A DNA stretch of 64,000 nt from Actinoplanes derwentensis (GTDB lineage Bacteria > Actinomycetota > Actinomycetes > Mycobacteriales > Micromonosporaceae), in NCBI RefSeq assembly GCF_900104725.1, contig NZ_LT629758.1, positions 7,836,001 through 7,900,000 of the forward strand, written 5' to 3'. The notes beneath the pieces are model-generated. The model was not told where the DNA came from. It ran no database searches and saw only the letters and a list, made by a program, of their open reading frames with translations. Position numbers and translations under genes: made by a program. Shown here piece after piece: positions 43,598 through 52,644 of this stretch (position 1 is the stretch's first letter; the number at the start of each line of letters is the position of its first letter).

Positions 43598-46333
43598 GTG
43601 ACGGGGGAGACGGTGGTGCGTGAGTTCCGGCTGCTCGGACCGGTGGAGGTGTGGGCGGACGGCCGCCGCCTCGACGGTGGTCCCCCGCAGCAGCGGCTCG
43701 TGCTCGCCGTCCTGCTCGCCGCCGCGGGCCGGGTGGTGCCCGCCGAAACCCTGATCGCCCGGCTCTGGGACGACGAGCCGCCCGCGGCCGCCCGCCGGGC
43801 CGTGTACGTGCACATCGCGCGGATCCGCCGGGTGCTGCGCGAGGCAGGTGCCGACGGCGCGCTGGTGGGGGCCTCCGGTGGTTACCGGCTGGACGTGGAC
43901 GCCGGCGAGGTCGACCTGCTGCGCTACCAGCGGCTCACCGGGCAGGCCCGGGACCGGGACGATCCGCGCGAACCGCTGGCGGAGGCACTGGCCTGCTGGC
44001 GCGGCACGCCACTGGCCGGTGTCCCGGGCCGGTGGGCGGAGGACACCCGCAAGACCTGGTCGCGCCTGCACCTGGACACCACGATCGCGTGGTCCCGGGT
44101 AGCTGATCCGTCGCCGGCCATCGACCTGCTGACTCCGCTCGTCGAGGAGCATCCACTGGTCGAGCCGCTGGCTGCCGCGCTGATGCGGGTGCTGCACCGG
44201 GCGGGCCGGACGGCGGAGGCTCTGGACTGCTTCACGCGTACGCGAAAGAAGTTGGTCGAGGAATTGGGTCTGGATCCGGGCAGTGAGCTGGCCGCGACAC
44301 ATCAGATGTTGTTGTCGGTTCCCACGCCGGCTCCGGCGGTACGGGAGCGGCCCACCCAGCTGCCGCCCGACATCTCGGCATTCGTCGGGCGGAACGCGGA
44401 GATGGACGCGCTCGGGGCCGCCGCCGATCAGTCACTGATCGTCATCTCCGGCACGGCCGGGGTGGGCAAGACGACGCTTGCGGTGCATTGGGCGTCGACC
44501 GTGGCCGACCGCTTCCCGGACGGGATTCTGCACGTCAACCTGCGCGGCTTCGACCCGAGCGGCACCACGAAGACGCCGGCGGAGGCGATCCGCGGTTTTC
44601 TGGAGGCGTTCGACGTGCCGCCCCAGAGCGTGCCGGTGACGCTGCCCGCGCAGACGGGGCTCTACCGGCGGCTCGTGGCGGGGCGGCGCGTGCTGGTGAT
44701 GCTGGACAACGCGCGCGACGCCGAGCAGGTGCGGCCGTTGCTGCCCAACTCCCCAGGGTGTCTGGCCGTCGTCACCAGCCGTCACCTGCTGCCCGCGCTG
44801 GTGGTCACCGACGGTGCCTATCCGCTCTCCCTCGACCTGCTCAGCGCCACCGAGTCGCGGCAGTTGCTGACCGCCCGCCTCGGCGCGGAGCGCGTGGACG
44901 CCGAACCTCGGTCGGTGGACGAGATCATCGATCGCTGCGCGGGGTTGCCGCTGGCCATGACCCTGATCGCCACCCGTGCCGCGGTGCACCGGCGCTTCGA
45001 ACTGGCCGATCTGGTCGGGCAGCTGCGTGCGGCGGGCGACCGGCTGGACGCGCTGTCGAGTGTGGACCGCAGCATCGACGTACGCACGGTGTTCTCCTGG
45101 TCCTACGACGGGCTGAGCGAGGGCGCGGCCGAACTGTTCCGCCTGCTCGGGCTGCACTGCGGCCCGGACATCACCGCCCCCGCCGCGGCCGCCCTGCTCG
45201 GCAGCGACACGCGCCGGGCGAACGTGCTGCTCGCCGAACTCGCCGACGCGCACCTGATCGTCGAGCACATCCGGGGCCGGTTCGGCATGCATGACCTGCT
45301 GCGTGCCTACGCCGCCGAGCGTTTCGACGACGACCCGGCCGGACCGCTACGGCGGGTGCTCGACTACTACCTGCACAGCGCGTATGCCGCGGACGGGTTG
45401 CTCTATCCGCACCGTGACGAGGTGGCGCTGGACCCGCCGCGCGCCGGTGTCACGCCGCAGGTCTTCGACACCGACCGGCAGGCGGCCGCATGGCTCGACG
45501 GGGAGCGTCCCGTGCTGCTCGCGGCGATCACGCAGGCCGCGTCGGGCTATGAGGCGCAGGCGTTCCGGCTGGCCCTGGCCCTGGTCACGTTCCTCGACCG
45601 GCGTGGGCACTGGGACGAGATGATCGCCGCGCTGAGCCTGGCCCTGGATGCTGCCCGCCGTCTCGGCGACGCGGTCGGTGAGGGGCACTCGCTGCGGGTG
45701 CTCGGCTGGGCGTACGCCCACTCCGGCCAGTACGAGAAGTCGGCCGGCCTGACCCGAGACGCCCTCGCGGTCTTCGAGAAACTGGACGACCGGGTCGGGC
45801 AGGCCCGCGCTCACCGCGACCTCGCCCAGGCGTTCTGGCGGAAGGGCGATCACGCCGGCACGCTGCATCACCTGAGCCAGGTTCTGCGGCTGTCGGCGAC
45901 GGCGGGGCTGCGGGCCGGGCCGGCCTTCGCGCTCTACGTGCAGGCCTGCGTGCGGTTCCTCTCCGGTGACCAGCCGCAGGCTGTCGCGCTGTGCCGGGCG
46001 TCCGTCGCGGAGTACCGCGCGCTCGGCGACCGGATCGGCGAGGCGGTCGCCTGGGAGGGCCGGGGCATGGCTCACGCCGGGGTCGGCCACCACCGGTCGG
46101 CGCTGATCTGCTTCCGTCGCGCCCTGTCCCTGCGCCGTGGCGCGAACGATCGCCTGCTCATGGCCGACAGTCTGCTGCTGATCGGCGACACGCACGCCGC
46201 GGCGCAACGGCCGGGCGACGCGCGTGCGGCCTGGCTGGCCGCCCACAAGATCTTCAGCGAGCTGGGCCATCCCGACGCCGAGCGGGTCGAGGCGAGACTG
46301 GGACAGGTGCGGTCTCTCCGATCAACGCTGTGA
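43598..46333 (+). CDS. SARP-family regulator with NB-ARC and TPR domains (AfsR-like)
   Basis: 911 residues from GTG 43598. Domains in order: OmpR-type winged HTH (residues ~1-95, EFRLLGPVEVWADGRRLDGG), bacterial transcriptional activation domain (~100-245), NB-ARC ATPase with P-loop GTAGVGKTTLAVHW (near 285-300) and Walker B VLVMLDNA, winged-helix relay and C-terminal TPRs (~620-900). This is the AfsR/large SARP architecture; such activators often govern secondary metabolism. No biosynthetic cluster is next to it. The adjacent divergent lipase could be a target. The 3' end overlaps the convergent RheA-like gene by 12 bases. Confidence 0.92.
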   Translation: MTGETVVREFRLLGPVEVWADGRRLDGGPPQQRLVLAVLLAAAGRVVPAETLIARLWDDEPPAAARRAVYVHIARIRRVLREAGADGALVGASGGYRLDVDAGEVDLLRYQRLTGQARDRDDPREPLAEALACWRGTPLAGVPGRWAEDTRKTWSRLHLDTTIAWSRVADPSPAIDLLTPLVEEHPLVEPLAAALMRVLHRAGRTAEALDCFTRTRKKLVEELGLDPGSELAATHQMLLSVPTPAPAVRERPTQLPPDISAFVGRNAEMDALGAAADQSLIVISGTAGVGKTTLAVHWASTVADRFPDGILHVNLRGFDPSGTTKTPAEAIRGFLEAFDVPPQSVPVTLPAQTGLYRRLVAGRRVLVMLDNARDAEQVRPLLPNSPGCLAVVTSRHLLPALVVTDGAYPLSLDLLSATESRQLLTARLGAERVDAEPRSVDEIIDRCAGLPLAMTLIATRAAVHRRFELADLVGQLRAAGDRLDALSSVDRSIDVRTVFSWSYDGLSEGAAELFRLLGLHCGPDITAPAAAALLGSDTRRANVLLAELADAHLIVEHIRGRFGMHDLLRAYAAERFDDDPAGPLRRVLDYYLHSAYAADGLLYPHRDEVALDPPRAGVTPQVFDTDRQAAAWLDGERPVLLAAITQAASGYEAQAFRLALALVTFLDRRGHWDEMIAALSLALDAARRLGDAVGEGHSLRVLGWAYAHSGQYEKSAGLTRDALAVFEKLDDRVGQARAHRDLAQAFWRKGDHAGTLHHLSQVLRLSATAGLRAGPAFALYVQACVRFLSGDQPQAVALCRASVAEYRALGDRIGEAVAWEGRGMAHAGVGHHRSALICFRRALSLRRGANDRLLMADSLLLIGDTHAAAQRPGDARAAWLAAHKIFSELGHPDAERVEARLGQVRSLRSTL

Positions 46334-46984
46334 TCTGTTGGGCTGTCGAATCTGGTCGGTGTGGGCGGTGACGGTGTCGATCTGCTCGCTCAGGCCGGGG
46401 TGATCCTGCAGGTGCGATCGGGCCGCGGCGAGCAGAGCGGGTAACGCGGATGCGTCTCGGTCACCGAGGGCGCCGTGCAGCCGGGCGAGTGTTTCACCGG
46501 CCGCGGCGTCCAGGTCGGTGAGCGCGGTGATCTGACCGGCCAGTCTGCGCAGGTCGGCGGTGTTGTCGTTGGCCCATCTGGTGACGGCACGGTGCCCGGC
46601 GCGGCGGTCGCGTTCGGCCTGCACGCGTTCGTCACGGGTCGCCCCGGGCTGATCCGTGGAATCGGCGGTGCTGCGCAGATAGCGGCGTTCGGCGGCTTGG
46701 CGGCTCGCGACGCCCAACGCCGTGGCGAGAGCCTGCCAGGAGACTCCGGCGGCCCGGGCCGCGGCGATCAGGATCGGTTCCAGGGTGGCGAGTTCGGTCT
46801 GCGTCTGACGCAACAGGACGAGGGCATCGAGCAGGCCGGCAGGGCTCACCGTCGTCTCGTCGGCAGTGCTCTGTGCGATCTCGGCGGCCGTGGCGGTCAG
46901 CACTGCCACGGCCGCGCCGAGATCCATCGGGTCGAGGCTGGGCGCTGGTGCGGAACCTGAGCTGCCACCTGGTGACTCGGTCAT
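46322..46984 (-). CDS. rheA: RheA-like repressor of the divergent hsp20 gene
   Basis: 220 residues from ATG 46984 (AAGG 6 bases upstream); a 28-residue longer frame lacks a ribosome site. The middle contains a short HTH-like segment (VSWQALATALGVASRQAAER) after a helical N-terminal half. In Streptomyces albus, RheA (repressor of hsp eighteen, 231 aa) is encoded divergently next to hsp18, acts as a thermosensor and binds TGTCATC-N5-GATGACA. Here the gene is divergent from hsp20 and the same operator is present (47026-47044). Length, place and operator together support the assignment. Confidence 0.8.
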   Translation of the reverse strand: MTESPGGSSGSAPAPSLDPMDLGAAVAVLTATAAEIAQSTADETTVSPAGLLDALVLLRQTQTELATLEPILIAAARAAGVSWQALATALGVASRQAAERRYLRSTADSTDQPGATRDERVQAERDRRAGHRAVTRWANDNTADLRRLAGQITALTDLDAAAGETLARLHGALGDRDASALPALLAAARSHLQDHPGLSEQIDTVTAHTDQIRQPNRSQR

Positions 46985-47025
46985 CCTCATCCTTCTTCGC
47001 GTCATCTTTTTGTTGACGTCTTGCT

Positions 47026-47044
47026 TGTCATCGTCGCGATGACG
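47026..47044. promoter_or_regulatory. RheA operator between rheA-like gene and hsp20
   Basis: TGTCATC-GTCGC-GATGACG: identical to the published RheA site TGTCATC-N5-GATGACA except for the last base. It is located between the two divergent genes, where a single site can repress both hsp20 and rheA at normal temperature. Confidence 0.8.
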
Positions 47045-47102
47045 TGTTAGAAAAAAGGTATCGCGCATTGACCATCAAGTCGAGATTGCAGGAGGTGGGA
47101 TC

Positions 47103-47549
47103 ATGTTGATGCGCAGCGAACCCTTCACCGAGGCCAGCCGGCTCGCCCAGCAGCTGTTCGGTGCTTCGAGCGCGGGGACCTGGTCACGGCCGACCGGGAT
47201 GCCCGTCGACGCGATCCGCAACGGCGACGAGTTCGTGATCGCGTTCGACCTGCCCGGTGTGGACGCCGACGCGATCGACATCGACATCGAGCGCAACGTG
47301 CTCACCGTGCGAGCCGAGCGCCGCCCCATCGACCTGGGCGAGCAGGCCGTCACGCAGTTGACCGAACGTCCGCTCGGCGTGTTCTCCCGCCAGCTGTTCC
47401 TCGGCGACGCCCTCGACACCGACCGCATCGACGCCGCGTACGACAACGGTGTCCTGGTGCTGCGGATCCCGATCGCCGAGAAGGCCAAGCCTCGCAAGGT
47501 CAACGTGGTGGGGCGGCAGCAGAGCGAACAGAAGGTGATCTCGAGCTGA
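47103..47549 (+). CDS. hsp20: Hsp20 small heat-shock protein (Hsp18 type)
   Basis: 148 residues, ATG 47103 with CAGGAGG 7 bases upstream. An alpha-crystallin domain spans residues ~38-140: DEFVIAFDLPGVDADAIDID, RNVLTVRAERR, and the C-terminal beta-strand DNGVLVLRIPIAEKAKPRK with the A-x-x-x-x-G-V-L signature. ATP-independent holdase chaperone, forming oligomers and preventing aggregation on heat shock. Heat regulation is expected from the RheA-like repressor and its operator directly upstream. Confidence 0.93.
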   Translation: MLMRSEPFTEASRLAQQLFGASSAGTWSRPTGMPVDAIRNGDEFVIAFDLPGVDADAIDIDIERNVLTVRAERRPIDLGEQAVTQLTERPLGVFSRQLFLGDALDTDRIDAAYDNGVLVLRIPIAEKAKPRKVNVVGRQQSEQKVISS

Positions 47550-47605
47550 CCTGAGATTCCTCAGCTCTGCTCTCGGACGAGTCGGATAGGGCGGGTGGTG
47601 ACGGC

Positions 47606-47908
47606 ATGAACAGCACTTTCGCGATCCAGGCCAAGACTGCGCTGTCTCCGGAATGGGACCACGGCTTCGACGAGGCGTTCACCGACCTCATCGCCAGTGA
47701 CCCCGATCTGGTCCAGGGGGAGTTCGACGCTCTGATCGGCGCGAACTTCACCGAGCCGCCCGAACCCCCGGTACCACCCGCCCAGCCCACCGGCGACGGC
47801 CGGCCGCAACCACCGCGACCCCGGCCTGAGGACGCGAAGGACGCGCCGGCCGGTACGACGGACCCGGCCCCCACCGAACCCGTCACGCCACAGCGATCAC
47901 CGCCCTGA
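47606..47908 (+). CDS. Small acidic/proline-rich protein, 100 aa
   Basis: ATG 47606, 57 bases after hsp20, with only a weak purine-rich site. The first half is acidic and helical (SPEWDHGFDEAFTDLIASDP; LVQGEFDALIGANF), the second half Pro/Thr/Pro-rich (EPPVPPAQPTGDGRPQPPRP). I do not recognise the family, though short proteins with a D-E-A-F-x-D-L-I-A-S-D core seem frequent in these bacteria. It is probably co-transcribed with hsp20 and ends at a strong terminator. Confidence 0.65.
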   Translation: MNSTFAIQAKTALSPEWDHGFDEAFTDLIASDPDLVQGEFDALIGANFTEPPEPPVPPAQPTGDGRPQPPRPRPEDAKDAPAGTTDPAPTEPVTPQRSPP

Positions 47909-47920
47909 CACCCGTCCCCT

Positions 47921-47956
47921 GAAATCCGCCACCCGGTTCTTCGGGTGGCGGATTTC
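47921..47956 (+). terminator. Strong terminator after the hsp20 transcript
   Basis: Perfect 15-bp arms (GAAATCCGCCACCCG and complement) with a 6-base loop, 13 bases after the stop codon. Confidence 0.85.
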
Positions 47957-48020
47957 GCGGTTCCGGTCCGGTTGCCCCATCTGGCAGCCGCGTCGTGCGG
48001 CTTCGGATCGACCGGAAACG

Positions 48021-48515
48021 TCAGGTGGCCGGAGTGACCGTGCCCGGGCCGGCGACGGCGACGATGCCGACCGGTTCGCCGTCGAGCACCAGGAGCGCCC
48101 GGGTCGGCGGCTGCGTGCCACCGGGTTCAGCGGCCCACCCGCTGATCGCCTGCTGCGCGTCGGCGGACAGTTCGGTCCGCCCGTCGGAGCTGGTGATCGT
48201 CACCGCCCCCTTCGGTCCGTCGACTGTGGTGCAGATCGCCTTGCCGGCGTACTCGACGTACCACGAGTCGAAGTCGCACGGCATCGCGAGATCGCCGAAC
48301 CAGCCGTCCTTCTCGCCGGTAGCCGCCGGTGTGGTCAGTTCATCGTCGATGAGATAGGCCTTCACCGTGGCGGGGCCGGCGGGCGGTTCAACGGCTTTCG
48401 CCGGCCGGCCGAGCCACAGCACGGACGCGGTGATCAAGGCGGCGACCACTGCGGTGCTCTGGACCAGGGTGGACTTGAGCCGGGATCCGGCCGGGGCGTC
48501 AGCGGGAGTACTCAT
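48021..48515 (-). CDS. Membrane-anchored hypothetical protein, 164 aa
   Basis: ATG 48515. A short cytoplasmic N-terminus is followed by one membrane segment or uncleaved signal (STAVVAALITASVLWLG) and a ~120-residue extracellular domain with a Cys pair (MPCDFDSWYVEYAGKAICTT). The C-terminal part (PTRALLVLDGEPVGIVAVAG) is a short beta-hairpin. I do not recognise the family. It stands alone, converging on the hsp20 unit. Confidence 0.7.
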   Translation of the reverse strand: MSTPADAPAGSRLKSTLVQSTAVVAALITASVLWLGRPAKAVEPPAGPATVKAYLIDDELTTPAATGEKDGWFGDLAMPCDFDSWYVEYAGKAICTTVDGPKGAVTITSSDGRTELSADAQQAISGWAAEPGGTQPPTRALLVLDGEPVGIVAVAGPGTVTPAT

Positions 48516-48757
48516 CGGGTCGTCTGTCCTATCGCCTGGTTCGGGTGCCTTGATGACAGGAATGACGCTACGGATGCCGGGACACCTGGACATCCGACCG
48601 CGGTGCCCATCGATCGTGGTACTGCGGTACCACCTGTCCGGCGGCGAACCTTGTTGCGGTCCAATGCTCCGATCGTTCGAGTCAGTTGCATCTCGGTCAA
48701 TCATTACGTAACTAGAGTGCACTGGACTTAATTGTTGGCGGGCTCGAAAGTAGACGC

Positions 48758-49240
48758 ATGTCCAACGAACTACTCGAACAGGTCACGGCCGTGGTTCGCC
48801 GAGCCGGCGAAGCGCTGCTCGACGGGTACGCCGAGTCAGCGCGGCCAGCGAACAAAGCGGAGATGGCGACGGTCGGTAGACAGCTGGAGAAGACGGATGT
48901 CGACGCGGCGATCGTCACGATGACCCAGCCCCGCACCCGGAACCGTCGCCTCGGTGACGCCGCGACGAACCTGCTGGACACGGTCCTGTTCATCCGTTCC
49001 ACGGTGCCCAGCACGTTCCCGCTGCTCGACCTCGCCGGCGGTCACGTCGACGCCTACTGGCAGTACGAGTGCGACCTCATCGGGGTGGCCGCCGGCGTTC
49101 TGCTCGTCACCGAGGCGGGTGGCGTGGTGACCGACCTGACCGGTGAGCCCTGGCGGCCCGGCCACACCGACATCCTCGCCGCGGCTCCCGGACTCCACCG
49201 GGAACTGCTGGCGGTCCTGCAAGCGGAAGGCGCTCACTGA
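48758..49240 (+). pseudogene. Inositol-monophosphatase-like protein with internal deletion
   Basis: 160 residues versus about 260 for the family. The N-terminus (ELLEQVTAVVRRAGEALLDG) and C-terminal half (LDLAGGHVDAYWQYECDLIG, then VLLVTEAGGVVTDLTGEPW) match IMPase-like enzymes. The metal-binding G-E-E and D-P-x-D-G-T motifs that should lie between are absent; the join is near residue 38. An in-frame internal deletion is the simplest reading. The protein may fold partly but should not be active. The stop is one base before the next gene. Confidence 0.7.
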
Positions 49241-49241
49241 C

Positions 49242-49859
49242 ATGGAACTCACCATCCTCGCCGCCTCCGGCGCGACCGGCCTCGAACTGACCCGCCAGGC
49301 GCTGGAACGTGGCCACACGGTCACCGCGATCGCGCGCACCCCCGGCCGCATCACCGTCGCGGATTCGTCCCGGCTGATCCGGGTGGCGGCCGACGTCCGC
49401 GATCCGGACTCCATCGCCGCCGCTCTGGCCGGGCAGAAGATCGTGCTCTCCGGACTCGGCATCGCTAGTGGCGACAAACCGGGCGCGCTCACCGACGGAG
49501 CCCGCGCCGTCGTCGCCGCCCAGCCGGAACGTGCCATCTGGCTCGGCGCCTTCGGTACCGGACCGTCCGCTCAAGCGGCCGGTGCCGCCACCCGCACGCT
49601 GCTGAAACTGATGGGCGCCGAGCTGGTCGACAAGGTCACCGCGGACGCGGCCATCCTGGACGCGGGTGGGACGGTGTTCCACGCGGGCCCGCTGTCGAAC
49701 GGGCCGCTCAGCCCGACCCGGCGCACGGTCGGCCTTGCCACCCCGCCGCAACGCTTCTTCCCGGCACGTGTCAGCCGGGCGACCGTGGCAGCCGCGATGC
49801 TCGACGAAGCCGAAGACCCGGCGTACCCGGGCGGGGTCGGTCTTCCGCTGGAACGTTAG
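49242..49859 (+). CDS. NAD(P)-binding SDR-like (NmrA/TMR type) oxidoreductase
   Basis: 205 residues. The Rossmann motif is at the start (TILAASGATGLELTRQALERG; G-A-T-G near residue 10), followed by VTAIARTPGR and VVAAQPERAIWLGAFGTG. Atypical SDR proteins of this size act as flavin/NAD(P)-dependent reductases or redox sensors. The typical Y-x-x-x-K pair is absent, as in NmrA-like members. It is immediately downstream of the IMPase remnant (TGA-C-ATG), so co-transcribed. Two 19-bp direct repeats follow the stop. Confidence 0.82.
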   Translation: MELTILAASGATGLELTRQALERGHTVTAIARTPGRITVADSSRLIRVAADVRDPDSIAAALAGQKIVLSGLGIASGDKPGALTDGARAVVAAQPERAIWLGAFGTGPSAQAAGAATRTLLKLMGAELVDKVTADAAILDAGGTVFHAGPLSNGPLSPTRRTVGLATPPQRFFPARVSRATVAAAMLDEAEDPAYPGGVGLPLER

Positions 49860-49897
49860 GCGACCAAACGAAACGTGGGCGACCAAACGAAACGTGG
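49860..49897 (+). repeat. Two 19-bp direct repeats upstream of the XRE gene
   Basis: GCGACCAAACGAAACGTGG occurs twice head-to-tail at 49860-49878 and 49879-49897, starting on the last base of the SDR stop codon. Placed ~80 bases upstream of an MmyB-type regulator start, they could be operator half-sites. Confidence 0.8.
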
Positions 49898-49975
49898 GCG
49901 GAGCGCTTCGGCTCTGAGAAGGGTGTGCTGGCAGCCCACCACTCGCTGCCTGGATCGGGCCTAGCCTGGAACGTT

Positions 49976-50866
49976 GTGGACAACCGTGACGAGGTGAAAG
50001 CCTTTCTCAGCTCCCGCCGGGCCCGGATCAGCCCCGAGCAGGCCGGTCTGAGCAGCTACAGCCGTAACCGGCGGGTGCCCGGGCTGCGGCGCAGTGAAGT
50101 CGCCGACCTGGCCGGAGTCAGCGTCGAGTATTACGCCCAACTGGAACGCGGGAACCTCGCCGGCGCGTCCGACAGTGTGCTGGACGCACTTGCCCGCGCC
50201 TTACGTCTCGACGAGGCCGAACAGCAGCACCTGGCCGACCTGGCCCGGGCCGCGGGGCCCGGTGGGCGCGCGCGCCGTAAACCGTCGGCGCGGCAGGTGC
50301 GGCCGAGTGTGACCCGCGTGCTGGATCTGATGACCGGTATCCCGGCGTTCGTCGGCAACGGGCGCGGTGATGTCCTCGCCGCTAACGCCCTGGCCCGAGC
50401 GCTTTACGCGCCGATGTTCGGGAACTCCACCGGCACTGCCAACCATGCCCGTTTCGGGTTTCTGGACCCGGGCGCGCGGACCTTCTGGCGCGATTGGGAT
50501 CGCATCGCCTCCGACACCGTGGCGATGATGCGCACCGAGGCCGGTCGTGACCCGTACGACAAGGCGCTGACCGACCTCGTCGGCGAGTTGTGCACCCGCA
50601 GCGAGGACTTTCGCATCCGGTGGGCCGCCCATGACGTCCGGCTGCACCGGACCGGTGTCAAGCAGTTCCGTCATCCGGTCGTCGGCGACCTCGACCTGAA
50701 CTTCGAATCCCTGCAACTCACCGAGGACCCCGGCCTGACGATGACGCTGCTCAGCGCCCCGGCCGGGTCAGCCGGTGACGACGCCCTGCGGCTGCTGGCC
50801 AGTTGGGCGGCCACCGGGGGTGGGCTGCCGGTACACCCTGCAGCAGTGACTCCTCCGCCCCTGTGA
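49976..50866 (+). CDS. XRE-family regulator with MmyB-like ligand domain (second copy)
   Basis: 296 residues from GTG 49976; the longer frame has no ribosome site. N-terminal HTH (VKAFLSSRRARISPEQAGLS; GLRRSEVADLAGVSVEYYAQ; LERGNLAGASDSVLDALARA) and C-terminal MmyB domain (MTGIPAFVGNGRGDVLAANA; RTFWRDWDRIASDTVAMMRT; HDVRLHRTGVKQFRHPVVGD). This class usually controls a nearby oxidoreductase; here an aldo/keto reductase follows 67 bases downstream on the same strand and an SDR precedes it. The two tandem 19-bp repeats upstream are candidate binding sites. Confidence 0.9.
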   Translation: MDNRDEVKAFLSSRRARISPEQAGLSSYSRNRRVPGLRRSEVADLAGVSVEYYAQLERGNLAGASDSVLDALARALRLDEAEQQHLADLARAAGPGGRARRKPSARQVRPSVTRVLDLMTGIPAFVGNGRGDVLAANALARALYAPMFGNSTGTANHARFGFLDPGARTFWRDWDRIASDTVAMMRTEAGRDPYDKALTDLVGELCTRSEDFRIRWAAHDVRLHRTGVKQFRHPVVGDLDLNFESLQLTEDPGLTMTLLSAPAGSAGDDALRLLASWAATGGGLPVHPAAVTPPPL

Positions 50867-50933
50867 ACAGGCGTTTCCTGGAACACGGCACCGGCCGGTG
50901 CCGTGCTTTTGCGGAAAATCAGGAGCGGTGACG

Positions 50934-51925
<992 letters not shown>

Positions 51926-52579
51926 CTATGCGGTCCGGTCCGACGGTGGCAGCGGGGCGACGGCGCGGAGTTCGGTCGTCAGCCTCGCGGCCAGGTTCAG
52001 GGCGGACTCCCCCGGTGGGGGCGGGGTGGGTTCGAAGAACGTCACCTTCAGCCGGGGACGCCGGGGGAACCGGGTGATGTCCACGGTTCCGGAGACCGCC
52101 GCGCAGACGATCCGGGCTTCCGGTACGGATTGAGCCAGGCGCCCGACACCGCTGCGGGCCCGCAGCTGCTTGCCCTGGGAACGGCTGCCCTCCGGGAAGA
52201 TCCCCAGGCAGCCGCCGTCGGCGAGGCACTGCACCGCGGCGTCCAGGGCGTTCGTGTCGGCCTCGCCGCGGCGTACCGGAATCTGCCCCATGCCGTTGAG
52301 GACCCTGCGGAGCAGCGGGTTCTTCCAGAGCGACGCCTTGGCGAGGGCCTGGATCTGCCGGCGGCGCCGGGCGGCGAACGCGATGACCACCGGGTCCCAC
52401 GCGCTGTCGTGGTTGGCCGGGACGAGCGTCGCGCCGTGCGTCGGCAGGTTGTCCAGGCCCACCACCTCGAGACGGCCCCACCAGCGGACTATCGGCCCGG
52501 ACACGGCCATGACCGCTCGGTAGACCGGCGAGATCCGGCCGGCGTCGTTCGGCGCTGCGGTAGAACGGTTGGGCTCCAT
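51926..52579 (-). CDS. 1-acyl-glycerol-3-phosphate acyltransferase family protein (PlsC-like)
   Basis: 217 residues. Acyltransferase motifs: N-H-x4-D as NHDSAWDP near residue 57 (block I), GQIPVRRGEAD (block II) and GIFPEGSRSQGKQ (block III). It should transfer acyl chains to a phospholipid precursor at the membrane. A hydrophobic N-terminal helix (VYRAVMAVSGPIVRWWG) suits membrane association. The ATG at 52579 is about 65 bases from the divergent LRR gene. The exact substrate cannot be told from the sequence. Confidence 0.9.
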   Translation of the reverse strand: MEPNRSTAAPNDAGRISPVYRAVMAVSGPIVRWWGRLEVVGLDNLPTHGATLVPANHDSAWDPVVIAFAARRRRQIQALAKASLWKNPLLRRVLNGMGQIPVRRGEADTNALDAAVQCLADGGCLGIFPEGSRSQGKQLRARSGVGRLAQSVPEARIVCAAVSGTVDITRFPRRPRLKVTFFEPTPPPPGESALNLAARLTTELRAVAPLPPSDRTA

Positions 52580-52644
52580 GACTCACTCTCACGTACGGGC
52601 GGCGGGCTCGGCATTGTCATACGTCGTTGTTACCGTGCCGTGCT

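Noticed and set aside
43598..46333. SARP gene as pathway regulator of the RiPP cluster
   Set aside because: It is 11 kb away with many unrelated units between; no shared repeat or operator was seen.
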